This document shows, one piece after another, positions 44,231 to 53,838 of a stretch of 64,000 bases of DNA. Location: positions 6,105,501 through 6,169,500 of the forward strand of contig NZ_CP121695.1 in the NCBI RefSeq assembly GCF_029761915.1, written 5' to 3'. The position numbers were made by a program, and so were the translations under genes. The notes beneath the pieces are model-generated. The model ran no database searches. It saw only the letters and a program-made list of their open reading frames with translations, and was not told the DNA's origin. Every line of letters begins with the position of its first letter. Within the stretch, counting starts at the first letter, position 1. The DNA comes from Bradyrhizobium sp. CB1650. Lineage in GTDB: Bacteria; Pseudomonadota; Alphaproteobacteria; Rhizobiales; Xanthobacteraceae.

Positions 44231-44980
44231 TCAGACCGTCTCGGGCATGAGGCCCTCGTTGTCGAGCCCCTCGCTGCCGACCAAGAAGTCACGGCAGCCA
44301 CGCAAGGAGCGCAGTGCGCGGTTGAAATCGAGGCCGGTCGAGACCAGCGCATGCAGCGTTGCGGGATTGCGTACGAGCCCGCGCAGCACCGCCGCCACGT
44401 CGATCTGGCCGTTCGGCTTGATCGCGGCGCGGGCGATCGCCGGCAGCGCGCGATGGGCGGGGTCGCTGATGACCCGGACCGCGGCAAAGGGAAGCCCGAC
44501 CTCGGCCGCATAGGCCGCCGCGATGTGGCTTTCCATGTCGACGGCCGCCGCTCCCGTCTCCAGGTGCAGCGCCGCCTTGCAGGACCGCCCCGTGACCACC
44601 TGCTCGGCACCGGCGAGGCTGCCGCGCACCACGCGGCGGCGTCCCGATGTCAGGCGGTCGATGAGGTCGTCGCCGAGCGACAGTCCGGCGGCCCAACGGG
44701 CATCGCCGGAGAGCACTTCGGTCGCCACTACGACGTCACCAGAGCGCAGCGTCGGGTCGAGCCCGCCGGCCACGCCGAAGGAGATCACACCGCGAATCGA
44801 TTCGGGATCCACGACGGTCAGAAGCGCCCGCAATTGGGTTGGGCTGCTGGAAGAGCAGATGACAGCCATTCCCGGCCCGGCCGCGATACGGGCCTCCTGG
44901 ACAAGTCCAGTCACGATCAATATCGGCCGCGGGTCTATGGCATTACCCGCGGTAATCTCGTCCCCCGTCCCCAAAGTCAC
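44231..44980 (-). CDS. hpnG: Adenosylhopane nucleosidase/phosphorylase HpnG
   Basis: A 249-residue phosphorylase-family protein. GVISFGVAGGLDPTLRSGDVVVA is the nucleoside phosphorylase block and AAAVDMESHIAAAYAAEVGLPF carries the base-binding Met-Glu. It releases adenine from adenosylhopane to give ribosylhopane. The start is GTG 44980, overlapping the shc stop (GTGA), so translation is coupled. A longer open frame extends antisense-like through shc and is not used. It is the last gene of the hpnC-D-E-shc-hpnG operon. Confidence 0.92.
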   Translation of the reverse strand: MTLGTGDEITAGNAIDPRPILIVTGLVQEARIAAGPGMAVICSSSSPTQLRALLTVVDPESIRGVISFGVAGGLDPTLRSGDVVVATEVLSGDARWAAGLSLGDDLIDRLTSGRRRVVRGSLAGAEQVVTGRSCKAALHLETGAAAVDMESHIAAAYAAEVGLPFAAVRVISDPAHRALPAIARAAIKPNGQIDVAAVLRGLVRNPATLHALVSTGLDFNRALRSLRGCRDFLVGSEGLDNEGLMPETV

Positions 44981-46929
44981 ATTCCGACCCCTACCACCCT
45001 GCTGTTGGTGTTCCGCAAGTTCCGGTACCGCGCCAATGCCCACAGCGGAAAGAACTTCGGGTAACCATGATACCGTAGATAGAATACGCGGGGGAAGCCT
45101 GTCGCCGTATACCGCTGCTCGTCCCACAGTCCTTTTTCGTTCTGTGTTGCAATCAGGTACTCCACCCCGCGGGCAACGGCCGGGTGATCGACCTCGCCGG
45201 CCACCATCAGAGCAAGCAAGGCCCATGCCGTTTGCGAGGCGGTCGACGGCGCAGCCTCCCAGCCCTTGTAGTCCAGCCGATAGCTGACCGCGTCCTCGCC
45301 CCAGCCGCCGTCCTCGTTCTGGATCGACACCAGCCAGTCGGCCGCCTTGCGAATCATCGGGTCGTTCTGGTCGACGCCGGCCATGTTCAGGGCACACAGC
45401 ACCGACCAGGTTCCATAGATGAAGTTCATGCCCCAGCGGCCGTACCACGAGCCCTCGGGGTGCTGTGTGCGCCGGAGATAGGCGACGCCGGCCGCAACAC
45501 GTTGGCTGGTCTTCTCGGTCTCCCCGAGCTGGGCCAGCATCGAGATGCAGCGGGCGGTCACGTCCTCGGTCGGCGGATCGAGCAGCGCGCCGTGATCGGA
45601 GAACGGGATGTTGTTCAGGTAATACTCGAAGTTGTCCACGTCGAAGGCAGCCCAGCCGCCGTCGGCGCTTTGCATGCCCTCGATCCATTCCCGGCCGCGG
45701 TCGATCGCCGCATCATAGCCCCCGATTCCGTGCTCCCGGCGCATGCGGTCCATCGACATCACCACCACCGCGGTGTCGTCGAGATCGGGATAGTGGGCGT
45801 TGTTGTACTGGAAGGCCCAACCGCCTGGCCGCGTTTCGGGTCGCTTCACGGCCCAGTCGCCCTTCACGTCCAGGACCTGCTTCGGGATCAACCAGTCGAG
45901 GCCCTGCTTGGCGGCAGGCACCGCCTGCGGGCCGCCGGCCTCGAGCAGCGCGTGGGCGGTCAGCGTCGTGTCCCACACCGGCGAAACGCAAGGCTGGCAA
46001 TAGGCCTCGTCGTCCTTGATGACGAGCAGCTTGTCGAGGCCGCGGCGCGTCGTGGCGCGCGGCGGATAATTCTCGTCCTTGCCGAGCGCGTCATACATCA
46101 TGACGATGTTGGCCATCGGCGGATAGATCGCGCCCATGCCGTCCTCGCCGTTGAGCCGCTCCTCGGTGAAGACGAGCGCCGCATCGATCGCGCGCTTGCG
46201 CAGGCTCCTGGGAAACATCGGCTCGACCACGCGCAGGATGGCATCGAGCGAACGAAATAGCAGGAACCAGGCCATGCTCTGGTGCGGCGCTTTTGCGGTC
46301 ATGCCGATCGAGCGCGGATCCTGAAGAAACAGCTCGTCGATGCCGACGCCCTTCGGATTCCTCGCGCGCGGCTTCAGCGCCCCGAGCACCAACAGCGGCA
46401 CCATGGTGGTTCGCGCCCAATAGGAAATCTTGTTGAGATGGAACGGCGACCAGAACGGCAGCAGCACGATCTCGACCGGCAGCACGGGGACCGCGCGCCA
46501 GGTCACGACGCCGAACATCGCGAGTGTGAAGCGGGTGAAGACGTTGCAGTTGATGGCACCACCGCGCGAGCGGATCGCCTCGCGCGCACGCACCATGTGC
46601 GGCGCGTCGACGGAATCGCCGATCATCTTGAGCGCGAAGTAGGCCTTCACGCTGGCGCTCATGTCGAACTCGCCGTCATGCACCAGCGGCCAGCCACCAT
46701 GGGCCCCCTGCACGCGGCGCAGATAATTGCCGATCTTCGCCTCGAGCACGGCGTCGACCGGCTCGGCCAAATGGTGGCGCAGCAAGATGTACTCCGCCGG
46801 GATCGTGCAGTCGGCTTCGAGCTCGAACACCCAGTGGCCGTCGGACTGCTGGAAGCCGAGGACGCCTTGCGTGGCCGACGCAATGCTCGATTCCAGGACT
46901 TCGCGGTTGGTCGCGTTCACGGAATCCAT
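44977..46929 (-). CDS. shc: Squalene-hopene cyclase (HpnF)
   Basis: A 650-residue terpene cyclase with the catalytic DxDD motif at 382-387 (DLDDTA) and several QW repeats (for example QSADGGWAAFD, QNEDGGWGEDA, QNEKGLWDEQRY). It cyclises squalene to hopene and hopanol (diploptene/diplopterol). The length matches bacterial Shc. It sits between hpnE (53-bp gap) and hpnG (4-bp overlap). A monotopic membrane protein. ATG 46929 is preferred over a longer frame that overlaps hpnE. Confidence 0.97.
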   Translation of the reverse strand: MDSVNATNREVLESSIASATQGVLGFQQSDGHWVFELEADCTIPAEYILLRHHLAEPVDAVLEAKIGNYLRRVQGAHGGWPLVHDGEFDMSASVKAYFALKMIGDSVDAPHMVRAREAIRSRGGAINCNVFTRFTLAMFGVVTWRAVPVLPVEIVLLPFWSPFHLNKISYWARTTMVPLLVLGALKPRARNPKGVGIDELFLQDPRSIGMTAKAPHQSMAWFLLFRSLDAILRVVEPMFPRSLRKRAIDAALVFTEERLNGEDGMGAIYPPMANIVMMYDALGKDENYPPRATTRRGLDKLLVIKDDEAYCQPCVSPVWDTTLTAHALLEAGGPQAVPAAKQGLDWLIPKQVLDVKGDWAVKRPETRPGGWAFQYNNAHYPDLDDTAVVVMSMDRMRREHGIGGYDAAIDRGREWIEGMQSADGGWAAFDVDNFEYYLNNIPFSDHGALLDPPTEDVTARCISMLAQLGETEKTSQRVAAGVAYLRRTQHPEGSWYGRWGMNFIYGTWSVLCALNMAGVDQNDPMIRKAADWLVSIQNEDGGWGEDAVSYRLDYKGWEAAPSTASQTAWALLALMVAGEVDHPAVARGVEYLIATQNEKGLWDEQRYTATGFPRVFYLRYHGYPKFFPLWALARYRNLRNTNSRVVGVGM

Positions 46930-46982
46930 CTCGCTCGATTTCTCCGATAGTTGTTGGGGTAATTGACCGGGACGAATGCCCG

Positions 46983-48239
46983 TCAGGACCGCTGCGCGGC
47001 CAGAACCAGATCGGCGGCACGGTCGCCGGACCGGACCGATCCCTCGATCGTTGCAGGCAATCCCGTAGCAGTCCAATCGCCTGCGAGAAACAGGTTTTTC
47101 AGCGCGGTGACCGGCCCTGGACGCAGGGCATTCTGCGCCGGCGTGGCGGCGAAGGTCGCGCGGCGCTCGCGCACGATCTGCCAGGGCGGCAATTCGCCGG
47201 AAACGCCGCCCGCCTTGCAGACGTCGTTCCAGATCGCCTGCGCCAGTTCCTCGCGCGGCATGTCGACCAGGCGGTCGCCGTTGCTGATGGTCACCGAGAG
47301 GCGGTTGGGGAAGGCGAACAGCCACTCCACAATCCCGCCGATCACGCCCAGGATGGGAGCTGCGCCCTTCGGCGGCTCAAAACGGAAATGCGCATTCACG
47401 ATGGCGCGGAATTCGGTCGGGGTTTTCAGGCCCGGTAGCAGGCTCGCGGCGGCGCGCGGCGGCACTGCCATCACAATGGCATCGCCGTCGGCAATCTGCA
47501 CCATTTCCTCGCCGCCGAAATTCAGCGCGGCGACCTTGCCGTCCCTGGTCTCGAACGAACGCAGCTCATGGCCGAGCAGAACGGGGTGGCCGCGCTCGGT
47601 CAGGAATTTCACGGCGGGCTCGATCAGCACGGCACTGAGGCCGTCACGCGCGATCAACGGCCGACAGGCCTGGCCGCCGGCGAGCAGAGTCTCGCGCACG
47701 ATCGCACCGGCAAGCCCGGCCGAGCCTTCCGGCGGGTCGACATTGAGCGCCGCGAGCAGCAGCGGCTGCACCAGACGCTGATAGAGGATGCCCTCGCAAG
47801 GAATGGCCTTACCGACCAGCGTCCCTTCCGAGGCCCAGATCAACGGCGCCAGCTTCAGATAGTCCGTGAGCCCGGTGTCGGGGACGCGCCGGCTCTCGTC
47901 GAGCACCCAGGTCGGCAGCCGTCCGTCACCGAGATCGAGTTGCCAGCGCTGCCCGGTCGCGAGATCGACGAAGGGAAATTGCGCGCGCTCCGGCCCGATC
48001 AGCCCCTCCTCCGAGCCGATCGAGCGCGCATAGGCGCGTGCATGGCCGTTACCCGAGAGCATCAGATGGTTGCCGTTGTCGATCGTCAGGTTGGTCGCGC
48101 CGTCGAAATAGGAGCGGCAACGGCCGCCGGCCTGGTGCGTCGCCTCGTGCACGGCGACCTTGAAGCCGGCATTGGCGAGCCGCACGGCGGCGGAGAGGCC
48201 GGAAATTCCAGCGCCGATGATGTGAGCTGTGTTTTGCAT
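46983..48239 (-). CDS. hpnE: Hydroxysqualene dehydroxylase HpnE
   Basis: A 418-residue FAD amine-oxidase-like enzyme. Dinucleotide motif HIIGAGISGLSAA (G9, G11, G14) followed by VHEATHQAGGRCRSYFD; the C-terminal FAD block LFLAGDWTATGLPATIEGSVRSGD. It reduces hydroxysqualene to squalene, completing the HpnC-D-E route. It overlaps hpnD by one base (TGATG) and precedes shc by 53 bp. Confidence 0.95.
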   Translation of the reverse strand: MQNTAHIIGAGISGLSAAVRLANAGFKVAVHEATHQAGGRCRSYFDGATNLTIDNGNHLMLSGNGHARAYARSIGSEEGLIGPERAQFPFVDLATGQRWQLDLGDGRLPTWVLDESRRVPDTGLTDYLKLAPLIWASEGTLVGKAIPCEGILYQRLVQPLLLAALNVDPPEGSAGLAGAIVRETLLAGGQACRPLIARDGLSAVLIEPAVKFLTERGHPVLLGHELRSFETRDGKVAALNFGGEEMVQIADGDAIVMAVPPRAAASLLPGLKTPTEFRAIVNAHFRFEPPKGAAPILGVIGGIVEWLFAFPNRLSVTISNGDRLVDMPREELAQAIWNDVCKAGGVSGELPPWQIVRERRATFAATPAQNALRPGPVTALKNLFLAGDWTATGLPATIEGSVRSGDRAADLVLAAQRS

Positions 48240-49078
48240 CAGATGAAAGCGTAGCGGAGCAGGATGCCGATCCGTGCGATCTTCGACACACGTACCGGCT
48301 GACGCGGCGCGCTGAAACCGCGCGCGATCAGGAGGTCCAGAATGGCATGATAGTATTTCGACATGATCCGCGGCGCGCGCACCGCGCGGCGCCTGTTGCG
48401 GTTCATGATCTCGTCCGATTTCTCGAAATGCACTTTCGCGCGCTGCGCCAACGGCAGGCAGACCTTCGGCAGCGCGCGCTCGGCGATCACGCGATTCGGA
48501 TCGTTGGATGTGATGCCGGCATGCAGCAATGCCTCGCGCGGCAGATAGAGCCGGCCGAGCCCTGCATCCTCGTCGATGTCGCGCAGGATGTTGGTGAGCT
48601 GGAGCGCGCGGCCGAGATGATAGGCAAGCAGGATGCCGTCCTCTTCAGGCAGGCCGAACACCCGCACCGACAGTCGACCCACCGCGCTCGCGACGCGATC
48701 GCAGTAAAGATCGAGCGTCTCCATGTCGGGCGCGCGGATGTCCTGCGGCACGTCCATCTCCATGCCGTCGACGATGGCAAGGAAATCCTCCCGCTTCAGC
48801 CCGAACGTCTTCACCGACGCCATATAGTCCTTCAGCCGCGCCGGCGGATGGCCCTGATAGAGCGCATCGATGTCGTTGCGCCACTCCTGAAGCGCGGCGA
48901 GCCGCTCCTCGCGCGGCCCATGGGAATCGGCGATGTCGTCGACCTGGCGGCAGAAGCTGTAGATCTGGAACATGGCCTCGCGCTGGTCATGCGGCAGGAT
49001 GCGCATCGCGGCATAGAAGGAGCTGCCGGATGCGGTCGAGCCATAACTGGCGCCGGGCGAGGTCGCCTCAAGCGTCAT
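48239..49078 (-). CDS. hpnD: Presqualene diphosphate synthase HpnD
   Basis: A 279-residue trans-isoprenyl diphosphate synthase/phytoene-squalene synthase type enzyme. Aspartate-rich motifs: DDIAD at 47-51 (FCRQVDDIADS) and DIDED at 167-171 (LTNILRDIDEDAGLGRLYLP). It condenses two farnesyl diphosphates to presqualene diphosphate. ATG 49078 is chosen; the preceding in-frame codons overlap hpnC. It overlaps hpnC by 11 bp and hpnE by one base. Confidence 0.95.
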   Translation of the reverse strand: MTLEATSPGASYGSTASGSSFYAAMRILPHDQREAMFQIYSFCRQVDDIADSHGPREERLAALQEWRNDIDALYQGHPPARLKDYMASVKTFGLKREDFLAIVDGMEMDVPQDIRAPDMETLDLYCDRVASAVGRLSVRVFGLPEEDGILLAYHLGRALQLTNILRDIDEDAGLGRLYLPREALLHAGITSNDPNRVIAERALPKVCLPLAQRAKVHFEKSDEIMNRNRRRAVRAPRIMSKYYHAILDLLIARGFSAPRQPVRVSKIARIGILLRYAFI

Positions 49079-49952
49079 GCGCAGTCCCCGGTCTGGAAAT
49101 GGCCTTGCGCCCGATCGCGCGGCGACCGACTTCACCGACGATGCCGGCAAGGCTGAAAGTGAGGAGCTCGAATTTGTTCAGGTGCACGCGCTCGCGCAGG
49201 GGATCGCGCACCTTGAGCAGGCGCACGATGCGGTCGGCGTAGGCCTGGATCACGGAGATGTCGACGCCGAGACGGAAATCCTTGACCTCCGCGCTCAGCG
49301 ACTTGCTCTCGTCGAGAAGCTGCTCGTTGCGCGCGGCGAGCGCTTGGAGACATTGCAGCATCGCCGGCGGCGACTGCGCGAGCCCGAGCTGCTCGACCGA
49401 CGCGCCACTTGCGGCCAGCGCATCGTGCGGCAGGTAGACGCGATTGAGCTCGCGGAAATCCTTGCCGCAATCCTGCAGGTGGTTGTTGATCTGAAGACCC
49501 GCGCAAAGCGCATCCGACGCGGCCCAGGTCGAGGTGCTCTCACCATGGACGTCGAGCATGAAGCGGCCGACCGGCATCGCCGAATAGCGGCAATAATGGA
49601 TGACCTCGTCCCAGGTCGCGTAGCGCAGCTTGGTCACATCCATGCGGAACGCAACCAGCACGTCGAGCGCGTGGCGCGGCGCCATGCCGCGCTCGGCGAG
49701 CGCCCGGCGCAAGTTGACGGCTTCGGCTTGCGTATCGCCCTTGCCGAGCAGCTCGCCCTCGAGCAGGTCGAGATAAGCGAGCTTCTCCTCGGCAGGCAGC
49801 GTCGCGTGATCGGCGATGTCGTCGGCGGTGCGGACGAAGTTGTAGAACGCCAGGATCAGCGCGCGATGACGCGGATGAATGATCCAGGACGCAACGGGAA
49901 AATTCTCGTCGCGGTCACCCTTGCCGGATCGCAATTCGCTCGCAGAGGTCAT
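49068..49952 (-). CDS. hpnC: Hydroxysqualene synthase HpnC
   Basis: A 294-residue squalene-synthase-like protein. Motifs: FYNFVRTADDIADH (D44, D45, D48) and NNHLQDCGKDFRELNRVYLP (from about 156). It turns presqualene diphosphate into hydroxysqualene. It is the first gene of the leftward hpnC-D-E-shc-hpnG operon. The 191 bp upstream have no recognised promoter; the start is ATG 49952. Confidence 0.95.
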   Translation of the reverse strand: MTSASELRSGKGDRDENFPVASWIIHPRHRALILAFYNFVRTADDIADHATLPAEEKLAYLDLLEGELLGKGDTQAEAVNLRRALAERGMAPRHALDVLVAFRMDVTKLRYATWDEVIHYCRYSAMPVGRFMLDVHGESTSTWAASDALCAGLQINNHLQDCGKDFRELNRVYLPHDALAASGASVEQLGLAQSPPAMLQCLQALAARNEQLLDESKSLSAEVKDFRLGVDISVIQAYADRIVRLLKVRDPLRERVHLNKFELLTFSLAGIVGEVGRRAIGRKAISRPGTAHDA

Positions 49953-50143
49953 CGAGGGCTGGTTAACAATCGTTTGGACAGGAAGGCTTTTTTCGCCCGC
50001 ACGGGCTCACGGCGGCAATGCCGCCGCGGCCCCCATATAGGGGAATACGGCCGCAAAACCAATCCTGTCTCTCGATGGCTGCCCTGCGGATACGGCCCGA
50101 AAAGGCGGCCCAGGATCCGCCTTTTGTGGGCCAGCGGACGAGC

Positions 50144-50377
50144 TTACTGGTTGTGGTTCTTCAAAACCTGGTCGCAGGCCTGCGAGATCTTCGCCCGGTT
50201 CTCCTTGAGGCAGGCCAGGATGGTGAAATCGCCCTGATCGATGACCGGACGGCAGAACTTCTGCACGTCACGCGTGCAAGCCTTCTGCTCCTCGGCGGTG
50301 CCGCGCCCTTGCTGGGCGAACGCCATCGTCGAAAGGGATGCCGACAGCAGGGTGAGAGCGACGAGAAATTTACGCAT
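50144..50377 (-). CDS. Small secreted cysteine-containing protein
   Basis: A 77-residue protein with a signal peptide (FLVALTLLSASLSTMAFAQQ) and a mature part with four cysteines in a Cys-rich-repeat-like pattern (EQKACTRDVQKFC; TILACLKENRAKISQAC), as in other small alphaproteobacterial periplasmic proteins. Two disulfides are likely. The function is unknown. It lies alone upstream of hpnC on the same strand, 191 bp away. Confidence 0.77.
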   Translation of the reverse strand: MRKFLVALTLLSASLSTMAFAQQGRGTAEEQKACTRDVQKFCRPVIDQGDFTILACLKENRAKISQACDQVLKNHNQ

Positions 50378-50834
50378 TGTATTCCTTCATTCTGACGGCA
50401 GAATCGCACCGATCCCGGACAGCACAGGGCGGACGACCGGAACGGATTGTTCTGATGGCAAGTTGCCGCGGAAGGGCGGCATCCAAGGAAGCACAAGCGC
50501 TGGCAAATGCGGCCAAATTGGCGCCACCCCTGCCAAATCACGCCTTCCCCACCCCTTCATTGATAGATGTAAGGGATTGATACTACGTCATAATTCGTGC
50601 ACGTCGCGTTTTGGCGCCGACCTGTTGCAGACGTGCATCTGTCGCTCCCGGGTTCCGCGGCAGAAACACGCTGAAACAGAGCGAATCGTGGAACGGAGCG
50701 CGGTGCGACCGGTTCGCGATCCCCCCATCTCAGGCGGTCAGGCTTTGAACCTGACACAGGCCTGGAACACTAAACCTTCGATGTGGCGAGACGTTCTTTG
50801 CCAAGCGAACGTCATTCCAAACGGGATATTCAGC
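50378..50834. other. 457-bp intergenic region with a candidate EcfG-type promoter
   Basis: No gene is credible here. Near the right end GGAAC (50690-50694), 16 bases, GGTT (50711-50714) resembles the EcfG general-stress promoter (GGAAC, 16-17 bases, CGTT) with one mismatch, 120 bp ahead of the start at 50835. An A+T-rich patch lies at about 50560-50600. Confidence 0.45.
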
Positions 50835-51332
50835 ATGAAATTCTTTGGGCGATCTGGACAGGCGATCAAGGCGGCCGGCATTGGGGCTGCGCTGCTCTTC
50901 TCAGTCTCGGCAAGCCATGCTCAGTCGTCCGGACCGTTCGCCGGTTTCGACGGCGCGTGGTCGGGCACCGGCACGGTGTCCCTGTCCGACGGGTCGACCG
51001 AGCGCATCCGCTGCAAGGCGGACTACAAGGTCGCCGGCAGCGGCCTCAACCTGAAGCAGAGCCTGCACTGCGCCAGCGACAGCTACAAGTTCGACCTCAC
51101 CAGTGACGTGACGAGCCAGGGCGAGCGCATCTCCGGCAACTGGAGCGAGGCCAGCCGCAACATTTTCGGCAACCTTCAGGGCACCGCCGGCGGCGGCCAG
51201 ATCGACGTGTTCGTCGAGGCCAACGGCTTTGCCGCCAATCTGTCGCTGCGCACCAACGGCACCAAGCAGACTGTGCAGATCAGCTCCAAGGGCGAGATCC
51301 GCGGCGTCAACATCACGATGACGAAGGGCTGA
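50835..51332 (+). CDS. Secreted hypothetical protein
   Basis: A 165-residue exported protein. Signal peptide AIKAAGIGAALLFSVSASHAQ (cleavage after SHA). The mature domain looks like a beta-rich lipocalin/avidin-type fold of unknown function: FAGFDGAWSGTGTVSLSDGS, ERIRCKADYKVAGSGLNL, QGERISGNWSEASRNIFG. Two cysteines could pair. ATG 50835 sits directly at the signal peptide. It is followed by a rho-independent terminator at 51361. A stress-type promoter candidate is noted upstream. Confidence 0.77.
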   Translation: MKFFGRSGQAIKAAGIGAALLFSVSASHAQSSGPFAGFDGAWSGTGTVSLSDGSTERIRCKADYKVAGSGLNLKQSLHCASDSYKFDLTSDVTSQGERISGNWSEASRNIFGNLQGTAGGGQIDVFVEANGFAANLSLRTNGTKQTVQISSKGEIRGVNITMTKG

Positions 51333-51360
51333 CGCCCTACCCGATCGGAAAGGGATCATG

Positions 51361-51391
51361 GCCCCCGGTTCTCGCAAGCCGGGGGTCTTTT
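51361..51391 (+). terminator. Rho-independent terminator after the 50835-51332 gene
   Basis: cccccgg (51362-51368) pairs with ccggggg (51379-51385), followed by tctttt (51386-51391). It stands 30 bp after the stop. The other strand has no T run, so it acts only rightward. Confidence 0.8.
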
Positions 51392-51471
51392 GCTGACATC
51401 GACGAGCTTCAATCCGTACGGGATTGCGCGCGTATCGACGCGCCAGCCTGAAGCAGCCTCCGCTGCCGCGC

Positions 51472-53838
51472 TCAGATCGCTCGCTTGTCCGGCCCTTGCA
51501 GCTTCTCGTGCAGGTTGATCAGCCACATCGCCGTCGGGCGCAGGATGAAGAGGTCGGCGACGAGAGCCATGACCATCGAGAAGGCGCTGAGCCAGCCGAA
51601 CAGCCGCAGCGACGGCAAGTCGGAGAACACCGTGACGACGAGGCCGCAGGCCAGCACCACCGTGGTCAGGATCAGTGCAGGACCGACCAGGACCGTGGCG
51701 CGCTCGACTGCGAGCGCGGATGAGACCCCGGGCTTGCTCTCGAGTCTCAGGCGGTTGAGGAAGTGGATGGTCGCGCTGAGGCCGAGGCCGAACGAGACGG
51801 TGAGCGCCACGACGCTGGCGAATTGCAACCCCTCGCCCATCGCCCACAATACTGTGCCCGACATCACCACCGGGAAGATGCCCGGCAGGATGCAGGCGAG
51901 CATCACCACCCAGGAGCGGAAGGCGAGCCCGATGAAGATCGCGACCAGTGCGAATTCGACGGTGAGGCCGCGATTCAGCTTTTCGATCATGCTGGCCGAA
52001 TTGCGCGCGGCGATGGCGGCAAGGCCCGTCACCGCCACCTCGTAGCCGGGATGCTTCTTGCGGACGGCGTCGAGCTCGGTATCGAGCTTGTCGACGATCG
52101 GCAGGAGCTGGCTGGAATCCTTGTCCGGCACGCGGCCGGCGACCACGACCGCATCCTGCTCGGCGTCGATGAAGCGCCGCACCAGATGCTCGGGGATGAG
52201 GCTCACATATTCCTTCAGCGTCGCAACATCCGCGCTGCCGGCCTTTTCGGCAAGCCAGCGGCGCAGGGTTTCGAGCGACCAGACGTTACCGACGCCAGCG
52301 GCCTTCTCCACGGTCGCGTGCACCTCGGCGATGGTCTGCAGCGTCTCCGGCGAATAGAGTGATTCACCCTTGGGGAACTGGATCAGCACGTTGACGGGAT
52401 TGGCGCCGGTCAGCTTGGCGTCGAGCCGGTCGCTGGCGGCAACCGCCTGTCGCTTGTCCGGCACCTGGTCGGCGAGCCGGTAGCGCGGCTCCAGATTGGC
52501 GTAAATGATGCCCAGGCTGCCGACGAACAGCACGGCGATCAGGCTGAACAGGCCGGGCCGGCCCACCATGCGCACGGCGATCCAGTAGCAGAAATTGCGC
52601 AGCGCCTGGACGCCGGCATCGGCACTCTGGAATTTGACGGCGAAGACCCTCTCGTTGCGGACGAACAGGACGCCGAACACCGGCACCAGCGACAGCACCG
52701 CAACCAGCGCGATGATGGTCGCCGCGAGCCCCGCTTCACCGAATTTGCGGATCAGGTCGGAGTTCGAGAACTGGAGCGCGATGAAGGAAATGCCCGCGGT
52801 GCCATGCGTCAGCACGCAGGCCGGTCCCACCACCAGCACCGCGTTCTTGAACGCGGTGAACTTGTCCTGTCCTGCGATCAGCCGGTCACGCGCGGCGAAG
52901 GTGAGCTGCATCGAGTCCGAAAAGCTGATGACCATGATGAGCGGCGTCATCACGTTCAGGAACATGTTGAGATTGAAATTGGCCCAGCCGAGTGCGCCGA
53001 GCGCCAGCAGGATCGCGATCATCGGCGGGAACGCCGCCGCCACCATGAACGAGATTTTTCGGAAGAAGACGATGGCAATGATGCAACCGGCGAGAATGCC
53101 GAGAATGTTGTAGGTGAGCCCGTCACGCTCGACCGCGTTGCGGATCTCGAGCTGCATCACCGGCACGCCGGAGAGCTGCACGTTGAGGCCGGTCTCGCCG
53201 AGATCTTCCTTCATCAGCGCGCGGATGTCGCCGACGGTCTTGGTGAGCTTGCTGGAGGCGACCACATCCGGATCGAGCGAGAGCACGATCAGCGCGAGCG
53301 TGCCGTCCTCCGACAACAGCTTGCCGCGGATGATCTCGTTGGCTTTGACGGTCTCGATGAACTTGTCATAGGCCTCGCCCTCGGGCAGCTCGGGCGGGAA
53401 GAGTGCCGCCGGCAGCTTGCCCGGCGCAGGCGCCTGGCGCGCGGAGAACAGCGAGACCAGTCCGCGGGTGCCTTCAACGAGCTGCATGTCGGTGACGAAG
53501 TCGCGGAGCTTCTCGAGATTGTTCCGCGCCAGCAGGTTCTTGCCCTCGACCACGACGAGGACGTCGAATTCCTCGGCCGGGAACTTCTTCGTCACCTCTT
53601 CGTATTGGCGGAATTCGCGGCTGTTGGAGCGGAAGAGCTGCGACAGCGAATCGTCGATCTTGATCCGCTCGATGCCGAACACGGCGCCGACGATCAGCGC
53701 GAGCAGGACGAGGCAGGAGACGACCGGCGCCCGGACGGCGATCAGCCCGAGACGCTCCAGCCCAAAGGCGATGGAGGACGTGGGTCCCTGCTCGACCTTG
53801 TCGACATGAACCTCACTCTCGCTGTGCTTTTCGAGCAT
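51472..53838 (-). CDS. MMPL/RND-family membrane transporter
   Basis: A 788-residue protein with twelve predicted membrane segments in the RND/MMPL arrangement: one near residues 38-55 (APVVSCLVLLALIVGAVFG), a periplasmic loop, a bundle around 245-390 (ISFMVAAAFPPMIAILLALGAL; VVGPACVLTHGTAGISFIALQF), a second loop and a final bundle (VEFALVAIFIGLAFRSWVVML; VALTVSFGLGLSATIHFLNRL). It is related to HpnN but clearly a different gene. The substrate could be lipid or hopanoid; its place near the hopanoid locus is only suggestive. ATG 53838. Confidence 0.88.
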   Translation of the reverse strand: MLEKHSESEVHVDKVEQGPTSSIAFGLERLGLIAVRAPVVSCLVLLALIVGAVFGIERIKIDDSLSQLFRSNSREFRQYEEVTKKFPAEEFDVLVVVEGKNLLARNNLEKLRDFVTDMQLVEGTRGLVSLFSARQAPAPGKLPAALFPPELPEGEAYDKFIETVKANEIIRGKLLSEDGTLALIVLSLDPDVVASSKLTKTVGDIRALMKEDLGETGLNVQLSGVPVMQLEIRNAVERDGLTYNILGILAGCIIAIVFFRKISFMVAAAFPPMIAILLALGALGWANFNLNMFLNVMTPLIMVISFSDSMQLTFAARDRLIAGQDKFTAFKNAVLVVGPACVLTHGTAGISFIALQFSNSDLIRKFGEAGLAATIIALVAVLSLVPVFGVLFVRNERVFAVKFQSADAGVQALRNFCYWIAVRMVGRPGLFSLIAVLFVGSLGIIYANLEPRYRLADQVPDKRQAVAASDRLDAKLTGANPVNVLIQFPKGESLYSPETLQTIAEVHATVEKAAGVGNVWSLETLRRWLAEKAGSADVATLKEYVSLIPEHLVRRFIDAEQDAVVVAGRVPDKDSSQLLPIVDKLDTELDAVRKKHPGYEVAVTGLAAIAARNSASMIEKLNRGLTVEFALVAIFIGLAFRSWVVMLACILPGIFPVVMSGTVLWAMGEGLQFASVVALTVSFGLGLSATIHFLNRLRLESKPGVSSALAVERATVLVGPALILTTVVLACGLVVTVFSDLPSLRLFGWLSAFSMVMALVADLFILRPTAMWLINLHEKLQGPDKRAI

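Noticed and set aside
44981..45688. N-terminal extension of HpnG over the shc gene
   Set aside because: It reads another frame of shc; GTG 44980 overlaps the shc stop and gives the normal HpnG length.
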